A DNA stretch of 64,000 nt from the NCBI GenBank assembly GCA_963757125.1, contig CAVWQP010000004.1:620001-684000 (forward strand), given 5' to 3'. The translations under genes and the position numbers were made by a program. The notes under the pieces were generated by a model. It was not told the origin of the DNA. It did not search any database and saw only the letters and a program-made list of their open reading frames with translations. Below, piece after piece: positions 1 through 8,064 of this stretch. Source of the stretch: CAVVSD01 sp963757125 (GTDB taxonomy: Bacteria; Actinomycetota; Thermoleophilia; Solirubrobacterales; Solirubrobacteraceae). Position 1 is the stretch's first letter. Each line of letters opens with the position of its first letter.

Positions 1-788
1 CGCGCATCGCCGCGCTGGCGGCCCTCGCGCTGGCATCGGCCGCGCTGGCCGCCGCGTTGTTCCTGCTCGTGACGATGATCATCGAGGGGTGGCGCCACAG
101 CCCGATCGAGGCGGCGCTCATCGTCACCGTCATGCCGGTCAGCGCGATCCTCGCCCCGCGGCTCGCGCGGCTGGTCGGCGCCGAGGACGTCGTCCCGCGC
201 GCCGCGTCGGGCGCGGTCCTGCTCGCGGGCGGCCTCGCGGGTCTCGGCCTGCTGCCGAGCTCGAACCCGGCCTGGACGATCCTGCCGCAGGTGCTCATCG
301 GCCTCGGGCTGGGGCTGCTCCTCACCGGCCTGACCCGCGTGGCGGTCTCCCACGGCGCCGGCACGTCGCGCGACGCGAGCCTCACGATCGTCGCGCGCCA
401 CCTCGGCGTCGTCGTGGGGCTCCTCCTGCTGACGCCGGTCTTCACCACCGATCTCGAGACGCAGCAGAAGCCGACCGAGATGGCGGCGCTGTCCGAGCTG
501 CTCGACGCGCCGCTGCCGCTGACCGTCAAGGTGCGCCTCGCCGGCGCGCTGGGCGACACGATCGAGGGGGCCGACGACCGGCTCCCGGACCTGGGGCCGG
601 CGTTCGCGAAGGCGAAGGCCGGGCCGGAGCGCGCGGCGGCGATGCGCGAGCTGCGCGCGCAGATGGACACCGAGCTCGCGAAGGCGGGGACGAAGGCGTT
701 CTCGACCTCGTTCCTCGTGGCCGCGGGCTTCGCGCTGCTCGCGCTCGTCCCCATCGGCCTGCTGCTGCGTCTGCGGGGGTCGCCGTGA
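1..788 (+). CDS. MFS drug exporter, C-terminal part (cut by window edge)
   Basis: The reading frame is open to the left edge, so only the C-terminal part of the protein is seen (about 262 residues). It contains several hydrophobic segments, a loop of about 90 mostly charged residues beginning near LETQQKPTEM, and a last membrane helix ending LLLRLRGSP. This layout resembles the end of 14-helix DHA2 (EmrB/QacA) exporters, which use the proton gradient to expel small molecules. The stop overlaps the GTG of the next gene (GTGA), so the two are probably co-transcribed. The substrate cannot be read from the sequence. A more complete member of the same family lies at 55065-56532. Confidence 0.75.
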   Translation, partial: RIAALAALALASAALAAALFLLVTMIIEGWRHSPIEAALIVTVMPVSAILAPRLARLVGAEDVVPRAASGAVLLAGGLAGLGLLPSSNPAWTILPQVLIGLGLGLLLTGLTRVAVSHGAGTSRDASLTIVARHLGVVVGLLLLTPVFTTDLETQQKPTEMAALSELLDAPLPLTVKVRLAGALGDTIEGADDRLPDLGPAFAKAKAGPERAAAMRELRAQMDTELAKAGTKAFSTSFLVAAGFALLALVPIGLLLRLRGSP

Positions 789-1189
789 AGCCCTTCGTGC
801 TCTCGATCGTCGTCGCGCTCGCGCTCGTCGGCGGCTACCTGCTCGCCGGCGGCGGCACCTACGAGCCGACCGCGGTCGCCGACCCGTGCGCGCCGCGGGC
901 GCGGCCGCAGAGCGGCGACCTCCTCGACCCGGTCCAGCGCGGGACGCTCGCGGTCCTCGACGGCGCCGCGTGCGACCTGCACACGAGCCGCGAGCAGGTG
1001 CTGCTGGACCTCGTCCGCCGCCGCAATCCGCTCGGCACGAGCGACGCCCGCCTCAAGGACGCGGTGGACGCCGGGATCGACCGGGCGCAGAAGGAGGGGA
1101 CCATCGGCGGGGCGGAGGCGACCGCGCTGCGGCTGGCCGTGCAGTTCGGGGGCGTCGGGGCCCTGCTGGACCTGCTGCGCGGCTCCTAG
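785..1189 (+). CDS. Small membrane-anchored or secreted protein, function unknown
   Basis: This 134-residue protein starts with GTG inside the stop of the exporter gene (GTGA overlap). Residues 4-24 form one hydrophobic helix, an uncleaved anchor or a signal peptide, followed by a short Gly-rich stretch and a soluble domain with two cysteines (DPCAPRA and GAACDLH). The rest looks helical and charged, ending in a hydrophobic LLDLLRGS. I do not recognise a family. Tight coupling to the exporter suggests a related envelope role, which is inference only. The stop lies 4 bp from the stop of the convergent EamA gene, so no separate terminator is visible. Confidence 0.6.
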   Translation: MKPFVLSIVVALALVGGYLLAGGGTYEPTAVADPCAPRARPQSGDLLDPVQRGTLAVLDGAACDLHTSREQVLLDLVRRRNPLGTSDARLKDAVDAGIDRAQKEGTIGGAEATALRLAVQFGGVGALLDLLRGS

Positions 1190-1193
1190 CCCG

Positions 1194-2036
1194 TCACGCG
1201 GCCGACACGAGCGCGACGCCCGCCAGGGCGGCGGCGACGCCGGCCGCCTGCCAGGCCGAGAGCCGTTCGCGCAGGACCACCCCCGCGAGCACGACCGTCA
1301 CGACGGGATACAGCGACGACAGCACCGCGACGAGCGCGTCCTCGCCGCCGCCCGACGCGAGCGTCAGCAGCACGTTCGCACCCGTGTCCCCCACCCCGAC
1401 GCCCACGAGGAGCGGGACGACGCGCGCGTCGGGGAGGCGCAGGGACGCGCGCGTCACGAGGACCGCCACGGACGTCGCCACCAGCGAGGCCGCCCGCGCG
1501 GCGAGCACGACGGTCATGCTCGCGTCGTCGTCGCCCTGGCCGCCCTGCTGGAACATCGTGATGACGGTGCCGAACGCGAGGCCGGCGCCGACCGCCATGG
1601 CGATGACCTTCGGCGTCAGCCGCAGGTGCCCGGCCGTCGTCCGCGACACGAGCACGGCGCCCGCGAGCGCCAGCGCCATGCCGACGACGGTCAGCGCCGC
1701 GAGGCGCTCGCCGCCCGCGAGCGCGACGACCACGGGGACGATCGCGCCGCACGCGCTGAGCGGCGCGACGAGGCTCATCGCGCCCGCTGCGAGCCCGGCG
1801 TAGAACAGCCCGACGCCGAGCGACCCGACGACGCCCGCGCCGACGCCCCACCAGACGCGGTCCGCCTGCAGCTCGAAGCCGCCGGCGACGACGATCGTCA
1901 CGACGAGCACCAGCCCGATCGCCTGGCTCCACGCCAGCACCCCGAGCACGACCATGCGCCGCGAGGACAGGCCGCCGAGGAAGTCCGCCGAGCCCCAGAC
2001 GACCGCGGCGAGCAGGCTGAGGGCGACCGCGCTCAG
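1194..2036 (-). CDS. EamA/DMT-family transporter, probable CTG start
   Basis: The protein has about ten hydrophobic helices in two repeats, with the family hallmark VVWGSADFLGGL near the start and LSSLYPVVTVVLAGVVLRER near the end. It belongs to the drug/metabolite transporter superfamily (280 residues, usual length 280-310). No ATG, GTG or TTG lies in frame at the expected N-terminus. A CTG at 2036-2034 overlaps the metF stop as CTGA and gives exactly the N-terminus seen in relatives (LSAVALSLLAAVVWG). The first standard start, ATG in SSRRMVVLG, would delete the first helix. Translation is probably coupled to metF. Substrate unknown. Confidence 0.75.
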   Translation of the reverse strand: MSAVALSLLAAVVWGSADFLGGLSSRRMVVLGVLAWSQAIGLVLVVTIVVAGGFELQADRVWWGVGAGVVGSLGVGLFYAGLAAGAMSLVAPLSACGAIVPVVVALAGGERLAALTVVGMALALAGAVLVSRTTAGHLRLTPKVIAMAVGAGLAFGTVITMFQQGGQGDDDASMTVVLAARAASLVATSVAVLVTRASLRLPDARVVPLLVGVGVGDTGANVLLTLASGGGEDALVAVLSSLYPVVTVVLAGVVLRERLSAWQAAGVAAALAGVALVSAA

Positions 2037-2935
2037 ACCGGTGTGGCCGCGCGCTCCCAGGGGCGCATGAGCCGCAGCGCGCCCAGGATCGCGCGCGTCG
2101 CCGGGGAGCGGTTCAGGGTGTAGAAGTGCACGCCGGGCGCGCCGTTGTGGAGCAGCTGCGCGCACTGCAGCGTCGCGTACGCCACCCCGAGCTCGGACAC
2201 GGCCTCCGGCTCGTCGGCCCGCGACTCCAGCGCGTAGCGCAGCCGGGACGGGATCTCCGAGCCGCACAGGGCGGTGATCCGCTTGATCTGGTGGACGTTC
2301 GTGATCGGCATGATCCCCGGGATGATCGGGACGTCGATGCCGGCGTCGCGCGCGCGGGCGACGAACTCGTCGTAGACCGCGTTGTCGAAGAACAGCTGCG
2401 TGATGAGGAACCGCGCGCCGGCGTCGACCTTCTCCCTGAGGTGGCGCAGGTCGCTCTCCGCGTCGACGGCGTCGATGTGGGTCTCGGGGAAGCAGGCGGC
2501 GCCGATCGCGAAGCCGTACTCGGACTCCATGAGGGCGACGAGCTCGGTCGAGTGCTCCAGCCCGCCCTCGGTCTGCGTCCAGCGGTCCTGGCCCTCGGGC
2601 GGGTCGCCGCGCAGGGCGAGGACGTTCTCCACGCCGGCGTCGCGCATGCGGTCGAGCGTCGCGCGCAGGTCGTCGACCGTGGCGTTGACGCACGTGAAGT
2701 GGGCCATCGCCTCCAGCCCGAACTCCTGTCGCAGCGAGGCGACGATGTCCACCGTGCGGTCGCGGGTGGTGCCGCCGGCGCCGTAGGTCACCGACACGAA
2801 GTCGGGGGCGAGCGGGCTGAGCTCGCGCAGTGCCCTGCGCAGGTTCGCCTCGCCCTCGTCGGACTTCGGGGGGAAGAACTCGAAGGAGAAGACCGGGGCG
2901 CCCTTGCCGGCGATGATCTCGTCGATCCTCGGCAC
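2033..2935 (-). CDS. metF: Methylenetetrahydrofolate reductase
   Basis: MetF reduces 5,10-methylene-THF to 5-methyl-THF with FAD, feeding methionine synthesis. The 300-residue length and the motifs fit well: FSFEFFPPKSDEGE near residue 16, SVTYGAGGTTRDRT near 50, NVLALRGDPPEG near 100, FLITQLFFDN near 170 and PGIMPITN near 200. The GTG at 2935-2933 is preceded by TACCCT nine bases upstream and no obvious ribosome-binding site. The gene is first of a two-gene unit with the EamA transporter and is divergent from the gene at 2979. Confidence 0.95.
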   Translation of the reverse strand: MPRIDEIIAGKGAPVFSFEFFPPKSDEGEANLRRALRELSPLAPDFVSVTYGAGGTTRDRTVDIVASLRQEFGLEAMAHFTCVNATVDDLRATLDRMRDAGVENVLALRGDPPEGQDRWTQTEGGLEHSTELVALMESEYGFAIGAACFPETHIDAVDAESDLRHLREKVDAGARFLITQLFFDNAVYDEFVARARDAGIDVPIIPGIMPITNVHQIKRITALCGSEIPSRLRYALESRADEPEAVSELGVAYATLQCAQLLHNGAPGVHFYTLNRSPATRAILGALRLMRPWERAATPV

Positions 2936-2944
2936 AGTGACGGG

Positions 2945-2950
2945 AGGGTA
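2945..2950 (-). promoter_or_regulatory. -10 box TACCCT for metF
   Basis: On the minus strand TACCCT lies nine bases before the metF GTG. Together with TACATT at 2967-2972 on the other strand it forms a compact divergent promoter within 43 bp. No ribosome-binding site is visible, so a leaderless or very short-leader transcript is likely. Confidence 0.5.
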
Positions 2951-2966
2951 GACCAGGGAGGCGGGC

Positions 2967-2972
2967 TACATT
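2967..2972 (+). promoter_or_regulatory. -10 box TACATT, leaderless type
   Basis: TACATT is followed by six bases and then the ATG at 2979. This spacing puts the expected transcription start at or next to the A of the start codon. Confidence 0.5.
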
Positions 2973-2978
2973 GGCGCG

Positions 2979-3329
2979 ATGGGCCGTCGCAACCGCCAGC
3001 GTGACCGCGTCAAGGCACCGACGAGCGCGTACGACGGGCCGGAGGGCTCGTCGCTGGAGCTCCGCGGCGCGATGACCGCCGCGACCCGCCGCGAGTACGC
3101 GGCGGTCCTGCACGACACGTCGCGCACCACGGACGACTCCTGGCAGCGCGCGGTGGAGTTCCTCTTCGAGCGCCTCGCGGTCCGCTGGACCATCAGCGAG
3201 GTCCCGACGGAGGGTCAGCGCGAGCTGCTCGCCCGCTACCGCGTCGCCTCCCAGGACGAGCGCCGCTTCGTCCGCGACGCGCTGCGCTCCCACCTGACCG
3301 AGCACTTCCCGGACGTCGAGGCTCCGTGA
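2979..3329 (+). CDS. Conserved-looking small protein, function unknown
   Basis: This 116-residue protein has a basic N-terminus (MGRRNRQRDRVKAP) followed by a helical, charged domain containing SWQRAVEFLFERLAVRW and RYRVASQDERRFVRDALR. There is no signal peptide or membrane helix. The start is fixed by TACATT-N6-ATG. Its last codons overlap the start of the aminotransferase-like gene (GTGA), so it leads a three-gene unit with that protein and the M29 peptidase. I do not recognise a family. The basic N-terminus could contact nucleic acid, which is speculation. Confidence 0.65.
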   Translation: MGRRNRQRDRVKAPTSAYDGPEGSSLELRGAMTAATRREYAAVLHDTSRTTDDSWQRAVEFLFERLAVRWTISEVPTEGQRELLARYRVASQDERRFVRDALRSHLTEHFPDVEAP

Positions 3330-4483
3330 GCGGACCCGCGCCCGAGCCGCTGCTGCTGCTCGGCGCCGGTCCCAGCCCCCTGCCGGAGAGCGTCCGCGCA
3401 CGCATGTGCGAGCCGCCGCCGGGCCCCATGGACCCCGCGTTCACCGCGGTCATGGACGAGACGCAGGTCCTCCTGCGCGAGGCCTTCTTCACGCGCGGTC
3501 GCGCGACCCTGCCGCTGACCGGCTCCAGCGGCGCCGCGATGGAGGCGGCGATCGTGAACTTCGTCGACCCCGGGGACCGCGTCGTCTGCGGCGTCGCGGG
3601 GATGCTCGGCGAGCGGCTCGCGGGAGCGATGGCCCGCGCCGGGGCCGAGGTGATCCGGGTCGAGGGCGAGTTCGGCCGGGCGCTGGAGCCGGAGCGGCTC
3701 GTCGCCGCGATGGACGACGACTGCAGCGCGCTCGCCGTCGTGCACGGCGAGAGCTCCACCGGGGTGGTGCAGCCGCTCGACGGCCTCGGCGCCGCCTGCC
3801 GCGAGCGCGACGCGCTGCTCCTCCTGGACTGCGCGACGTCGCTCGGCGGCCAGCCCCTGCGGATCGACGAGGCGCAGATCGACGTCGCGTTCGCGGTGAG
3901 CCACGCGTGCCTCGGCGCGCCGGCCGGGCTCGCGCCGCTGACCGCCGGCGACCGCGCGCTGCGCAAGCTCGAGCGGCGCATCCGGCCCGGCCGCTCGTCG
4001 TACTTCGACCTCGTCGGCCTGCTCGCGCAGTGGACCGACGGCGGGCGCGGGCGCACGTACCACCACGTCCCGCCCGTGAACCTCGTCCTCGCCCTCCACG
4101 AGGCGCTGCGGCTCGTCCGCGAGGAGTGGCTGCCGACGCGCTGGGAACGCCACCGCCGCGCCCACGCTGCGCTGCGCGACGCGCTCGCCGTGCTTGGGCT
4201 CGACCGCCTGGCGCCCGACGGCGAGGAGCTGCGCACCGCGCTCGCCGTGCGCGTCCCGGAGGGGGTCGACGAGTCGGCCGTGCGCGGCCGCCTGCGCAGC
4301 GTCCACGGCATCGAGATCACCCCCGGCGCCGGCGCGCTGACCGGGCGCGTCTGGGTCGTCGGCGTCATGGGCGAGACCGCCGCGGCCGAACCGCAGGAGC
4401 GCCTCGTCACGGCGCTCGCCGCCGAGCTCGGTCAGGACCCGGCCGACGCGCAGGCGGCGCTCGCGGAAGGATGGAGGGCGTGA
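3326..4483 (+). CDS. Class V aminotransferase-like protein lacking the PLP lysine
   Basis: The 385-residue protein follows the alanine-glyoxylate/serine-pyruvate aminotransferase fold: TGSSGAAMEAAIVNFVDPGD near residue 70, HGESSTGVVQPLD near 140, LLLDCATSLGG near 168, YHHVPPVNLVLALHEALR near 250 and a C-terminal GIEITPGAGALTGRVWVVG. Relatives have the PLP-binding lysine in SQKCLGAPPGLAP. Here that stretch reads SHACLGAPAGLAP, so the lysine is Ala194. The frame is clean, so this is not a frameshift artefact. It may have lost transaminase activity or use other chemistry. GTG start overlaps the previous stop, and the gene is coupled to an aminopeptidase. Confidence 0.85.
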   Translation: MSGPAPEPLLLLGAGPSPLPESVRARMCEPPPGPMDPAFTAVMDETQVLLREAFFTRGRATLPLTGSSGAAMEAAIVNFVDPGDRVVCGVAGMLGERLAGAMARAGAEVIRVEGEFGRALEPERLVAAMDDDCSALAVVHGESSTGVVQPLDGLGAACRERDALLLLDCATSLGGQPLRIDEAQIDVAFAVSHACLGAPAGLAPLTAGDRALRKLERRIRPGRSSYFDLVGLLAQWTDGGRGRTYHHVPPVNLVLALHEALRLVREEWLPTRWERHRRAHAALRDALAVLGLDRLAPDGEELRTALAVRVPEGVDESAVRGRLRSVHGIEITPGAGALTGRVWVVGVMGETAAAEPQERLVTALAAELGQDPADAQAALAEGWRA

Positions 4484-5571
4484 CGAACCGCCCCGATCCC
4501 GCAGCGTTCGCGGACCTGCTGGCCGGCTACTGCCTCGAGGCCACCGAGCAGCAGCAGATCCTCATCCGCTCCACGACGCTCGCCGCACCGCTGCTGCTCG
4601 AGCTGCAGCGCGCGCTGCTGCACCGCGGCGCGTTCCCCCTCATGCGCACCGAGCTGCCCGAGGCGACGCTGAACTTCTACCTCCACGCCCAGGACCTCCA
4701 CTACGACTTCATCCCGCCGTTCGAGTTCGAGGAGGCCAAGCGGGTCGACGCGACCCTCTCGATCCAGGCCCCGGCGAACACGCGCGGGCTCACGTCGGTC
4801 GACCCCGCGCTCATGGCGCGGTACGCGAGGGCGCGGCGCCACGTGCGCAACGAGACGCTGAAGCGCCGCTGGGCCACGACGCTCTGGCCGACGGAGGCCA
4901 ACGCCCAGGAGGCGGGCCTGTCGCTCGTCGACTTCGGCGCCTTCGTCGAGCGCGCGCTCTTCCTCGACCAGCCCGACCCCGTCGCGTCCTGGGGCGAGCT
5001 GCGCAGGTTCCAGGACACGCTCATCACGCGGGTGGCGAAGGCGTCGAAGCTGCGCATCGAGGCGCCGGGCACGTCGCTGGAGATCGGCGTGAAGGGCCGC
5101 GGGTGGGTCAACTCCGACGGCAAGCGCAACATGCCGTCCGGCGAGGTCTTCACCGGCCCGCACGAGGCGTCGGCCAACGGGCACGTGCGCTTCGGCGTCC
5201 CGTCCTCGCCCGCCGGGGTCGACGTCGCCGGGGTCGAGCTGGAGTTCCGCGACGGCGAGGTCGTCTCCGCGCGCGCCGAGCGCGGGCAGGCCTACCTCGA
5301 CCGCGCGCTCGCGACCGACGAGGGCTCCCGGCGGCTGGGCGAGGTCGGCATCGGCACGAACTTCGGCATCGACCGCCCGATCGGGGCGATCCTCTTCGAC
5401 GAGAAGATCGGCGGGACGGTGCACCTCGCGCTCGGGCGCTCGTATCCCGAGACGGGCGGCAAGAACGTCAGCGCGCTGCACTGGGACCTCATCCTCGACC
5501 TGCGCGAGGGCGGCCGGCTCTGGGCCGACGACGACCTCGTCCAGCAGGACGGGCGCTTCTTCCTCGGCTGA
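4480..5571 (+). CDS. M29-family aminopeptidase
   Basis: Thermophilic aminopeptidases of family M29 (AmpS/aminopeptidase T) remove N-terminal residues using two metal ions. The ligand motifs are in place: NMPSGEVFTGP, GEVGIGTNFGI, GGTVHLALG and SALHWDLILDLR. At 363 residues the protein is slightly shorter than the usual 370-410. I chose GTG 4480 because it overlaps the previous stop (GTGA) and has AAGGA eight bases upstream; ATG 4471 in the same frame would add three residues but has AAGG too close. It is cytoplasmic and probably co-translated with the aminotransferase-like protein. Confidence 0.9.
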   Translation: MTNRPDPAAFADLLAGYCLEATEQQQILIRSTTLAAPLLLELQRALLHRGAFPLMRTELPEATLNFYLHAQDLHYDFIPPFEFEEAKRVDATLSIQAPANTRGLTSVDPALMARYARARRHVRNETLKRRWATTLWPTEANAQEAGLSLVDFGAFVERALFLDQPDPVASWGELRRFQDTLITRVAKASKLRIEAPGTSLEIGVKGRGWVNSDGKRNMPSGEVFTGPHEASANGHVRFGVPSSPAGVDVAGVELEFRDGEVVSARAERGQAYLDRALATDEGSRRLGEVGIGTNFGIDRPIGAILFDEKIGGTVHLALGRSYPETGGKNVSALHWDLILDLREGGRLWADDDLVQQDGRFFLG

Positions 5572-5572
5572 G

Positions 5573-6523
5573 CTAGACCGCGACGATCCGCGGCGGGCCG
5601 GGCGGCAGCACCGCCCACGCGGGCGCGCCCCGTTCGAGCCCGAGGCGCTCGAGCTCGCCCTCGTCGGCGAGCACCACGACGTCGCCGACCCGCACGCGCA
5701 CCCGGTCGCCCTCGGGCACGACGCCGTGCAGCGTCCCGGGGACCGCCCTGGCCCCGTCCGGGCGCTCCGCCGCGAGCGTCAGCTCCCAGGGGTGGGCGAC
5801 GACGGCCTCGTTCTCGCCCGCCAGCCCAGGCAGGACGTTGGCGCCCGTGAGCCGGGCGACGAACGCGTCGGCCGGGTGCTCCAGGAGCTCGGGCAGTGGG
5901 CCGAGCTGGCGCAGCTCGCCGTCGACCATCACCCCGATCCGGTGGGCGAGCGCCGTCGCGTCGCGCATGTCGTGCGTCACGATCAGCGTCGGGAGGCCCA
6001 GATCGGCGAGCAGGTCCTCGAGCTCGGCGCGGACGATCGTGCGCGTGTGCGCGTCGAGCGCCGACAGCGGCTCGTCGAACAGCAGCACCTCGGGCCCGCG
6101 TGCGAGGGCGCGCGCGAGCGCGACGCGCTGGCGCTCCCCGCCTGAGATCGCGGTCGGGCGCACGCTCGCGAGGTGGCCGATGCCGAAGCGGTCGAGCAGC
6201 TCGTCGACGCGCGCCGGCCCGCCGAAGGCCACGTTCTGGCGGACGGACATGTGCGGGAACAGCGCGTACTCCTGGAACACGAGCCCGACGGAGCGCTGCT
6301 CGGGCGCGAGGTTGACGCGCGCCTCCCGGTCGTACCACGCGCGACCGCCCACCTCGATGCGCCCGCGGTCGGGCCGCCGCAGCCCCGCGATCGACTGGAG
6401 CACCGTCGTCTTGCCCGCCCCGGAGGGGCCGACGAGGGCGACCGTCTCCCGGTCGACGCCGAGCGCGACCTTCAGCTCGTACGAGCGAAGACCGAGGGCG
6501 ATGTCGAGGTCGAGGTGCGCCAC
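5573..6523 (-). CDS. modC: Molybdate ABC transporter, ATP-binding protein
   Basis: ModC drives molybdate import. The protein (316 residues) has Walker A GPSGAGKTT, Q-loop VFQEYALFPH, signature ISGGERQRVALARAL, Walker B VLLFDEPLSALD and the H-loop IVTHD, followed by a C-terminal region of about 100 residues resembling the MOP/TOBE domain that binds oxyanion in ModC. The start is taken as GTG 6523, which begins VAHLDLDIALGLRSYELKV and overlaps the end of modB by 52 bases, an unusually long overlap. It is the last gene of the operon and converges on the aminopeptidase gene, with 1 bp between stops. Confidence 0.9.
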   Translation of the reverse strand: MAHLDLDIALGLRSYELKVALGVDRETVALVGPSGAGKTTVLQSIAGLRRPDRGRIEVGGRAWYDREARVNLAPEQRSVGLVFQEYALFPHMSVRQNVAFGGPARVDELLDRFGIGHLASVRPTAISGGERQRVALARALARGPEVLLFDEPLSALDAHTRTIVRAELEDLLADLGLPTLIVTHDMRDATALAHRIGVMVDGELRQLGPLPELLEHPADAFVARLTGANVLPGLAGENEAVVAHPWELTLAAERPDGARAVPGTLHGVVPEGDRVRVRVGDVVVLADEGELERLGLERGAPAWAVLPPGPPRIVAV

Positions 6524-7308
6524 GAGATGATGAGCTTGTACGACAGCAGCACGGTCGCGCTCAGGACCACGAGCAGGATCCCGATCGCGATCGCCTGATC
6601 GAAGTTGGAGTCGAGGACCTCGTAGATGCCGAGCGTGAGCGTCTGCGTCTCGCCGCGCACGCTGCCGGCGAAGATGATCGTCGCCCCGAACTCGCCGACG
6701 CCGCGGGCGAAGGCGAGCACCCAGCCCGCGAGCAGCCCGCTCGCCGCGAGCGGCAGGGAGATGCGCAGGAGGGTCCGCGTCGGCCCGGCGCCCAGGGTCC
6801 TGGCGGCCGCCGTGAGCGTCCCATCCACGGACTCGAAGGACGTGATCGCCTGACGCAGGTAGAACGGCGAGGCGACGAACGTCACGGCGAGGACGACCGC
6901 CCACTGGCTGAACGGCAGCACGATCCCGGCGTCCTTCAGCGTCGGGCCCAGCAGACCGCCGACGCCGAACGCCGAGAGCAGCGCGATGCCCGCGACCGCG
7001 GGAGGCAGGACGAGCGGCAGCTCGATGAGCGTGATGACGAGCGAGCGGCCGCGGAAGCGCCGCATCGCGACGAGATAGGCCGTCGGCGTGCCCAGCCCGA
7101 TGATGAGGACGTTGGCGATCGCGTTCGTGCGGGCGGTCACCTTGAGGGTGTCCTGCACGAACGGGTCGCGCAGGAGCTCCGGCACGTCGCGGAGCGGGAA
7201 CTCGGTGAAGAGCGCGATGATCGGCAGCGCCAGGAAGGTGAGCACCACGCCCGCGATCAGCGCCGAGAGGGCGGCGGCGGCCGCCCTCCCGACGCTGACG
7301 TCGCTCAC
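6472..7308 (-). CDS. modB: Molybdate ABC transporter, permease
   Basis: ModB is the membrane channel of the molybdate importer. The 278-residue protein has about six hydrophobic helices and the cytoplasmic coupling loop AARTLGAGPTRTLLRISLPL, which docks onto ModC. ELPLVLPPAVAGIALL and FARGVGEFGATIIFAG are typical ModB/CysT stretches. It sits 15 bp downstream of modA and its end overlaps modC. The final residues after helix six (WRTSTSTSPSVFARTS) are probably a tail forced by the modC overlap. Confidence 0.93.
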   Translation of the reverse strand: MSDVSVGRAAAAALSALIAGVVLTFLALPIIALFTEFPLRDVPELLRDPFVQDTLKVTARTNAIANVLIIGLGTPTAYLVAMRRFRGRSLVITLIELPLVLPPAVAGIALLSAFGVGGLLGPTLKDAGIVLPFSQWAVVLAVTFVASPFYLRQAITSFESVDGTLTAAARTLGAGPTRTLLRISLPLAASGLLAGWVLAFARGVGEFGATIIFAGSVRGETQTLTLGIYEVLDSNFDQAIAIGILLVVLSATVLLSYKLIISWRTSTSTSPSVFARTS

Positions 7309-7323
7309 GGACCGTCCTTCAGG

Positions 7324-8064
7324 TCAGCTGCGCGGCGGCAGCCCGAACCCGTAGGTGCGGAGGATCCGGCGCCCGTTCGTGGCGCGGACCTTGTTGATGA
7401 ACGCGTTGGCCGCGGCGGTGTCGACACCGGCCCGGCGCACGACGCACATCTGGTAGCGCACCGGCGGCTGCGACCACTTGGGCAGCGCGATGACCTCGGT
7501 GCGAGCGGCGACCGACTGCGCGTCGGTGACGTAGACGAAGCCCGCGTCGGCGGAGCCGAGTGCGACCTTTGCCGTGATGGCGGCGACATTGGGATCCAGA
7601 CTCACCCGGTTCGAGCGCAGGATCGACGACAGTCGCAGCCGCGCGAGGATCTGGCGAGTGTAGGCGCCGATCGGCACGCCCGCGGTCCCGACGGACAGGC
7701 GCCGCGACCCCGTCCGCAGGCTGTAGACCGAGCGGACCCCGGTCGGGTTGCCCTTCGGCGTGATGAGCACGACGACGTTCGTCGCGAACGTCACCGGGCG
7801 CGTGCACAGGCCCTCGCGGAACAGCGCGCCGGCCTCGTTCGGGCTCGCGGACGCGAACACGTCGGCGGGTGCGCCCCGCTCGATCTGCGCCTGCAGCTGG
7901 TTGGACCCCAGGAAGCTGTACGTCGGGGCGGCGTCGATCTTCGGGAACGCGTCGCGCAAGGAAGCCGCCGCGTAGACGGTGATCGCCTGCGCACCCGCCG
8001 GCACGGCCAGGATGGCCAGGACGGCGAGCAGGGCGATGGAGAGGTATCTCTTGGTCATTCTCAT
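7324..8064 (-). CDS. modA: Molybdate-binding periplasmic/extracytoplasmic protein
   Basis: ModA captures molybdate outside the membrane. Residues 5-27 are a Sec signal peptide ending AGAQA, followed by ITVYAAASLRDAFPKID, the usual ModA opening, then SFLGSNQLQAQIERGAPAD and VFASASPNEA. The mature part of about 220 residues is normal. I see no lipobox, so it is either released or retained another way. Its ATG overlaps the stop of the upstream ferritin-like gene (ATGA). Tungstate binding is an alternative that cannot be excluded. Confidence 0.93.
   Translation of the reverse strand: MRMTKRYLSIALLAVLAILAVPAGAQAITVYAAASLRDAFPKIDAAPTYSFLGSNQLQAQIERGAPADVFASASPNEAGALFREGLCTRPVTFATNVVVLITPKGNPTGVRSVYSLRTGSRRLSVGTAGVPIGAYTRQILARLRLSSILRSNRVSLDPNVAAITAKVALGSADAGFVYVTDAQSVAARTEVIALPKWSQPPVRYQMCVVRRAGVDTAAANAFINKVRATNGRRILRTYGFGLPPRS

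Noticed and set aside
1186..3401. Long overlapping frames in GC-rich DNA, for example a 735-codon minus frame across metF.
   Set aside because: Arg/Ala/Gly/Pro-rich translation with no motifs apart from the EamA part; shadow of the real genes.
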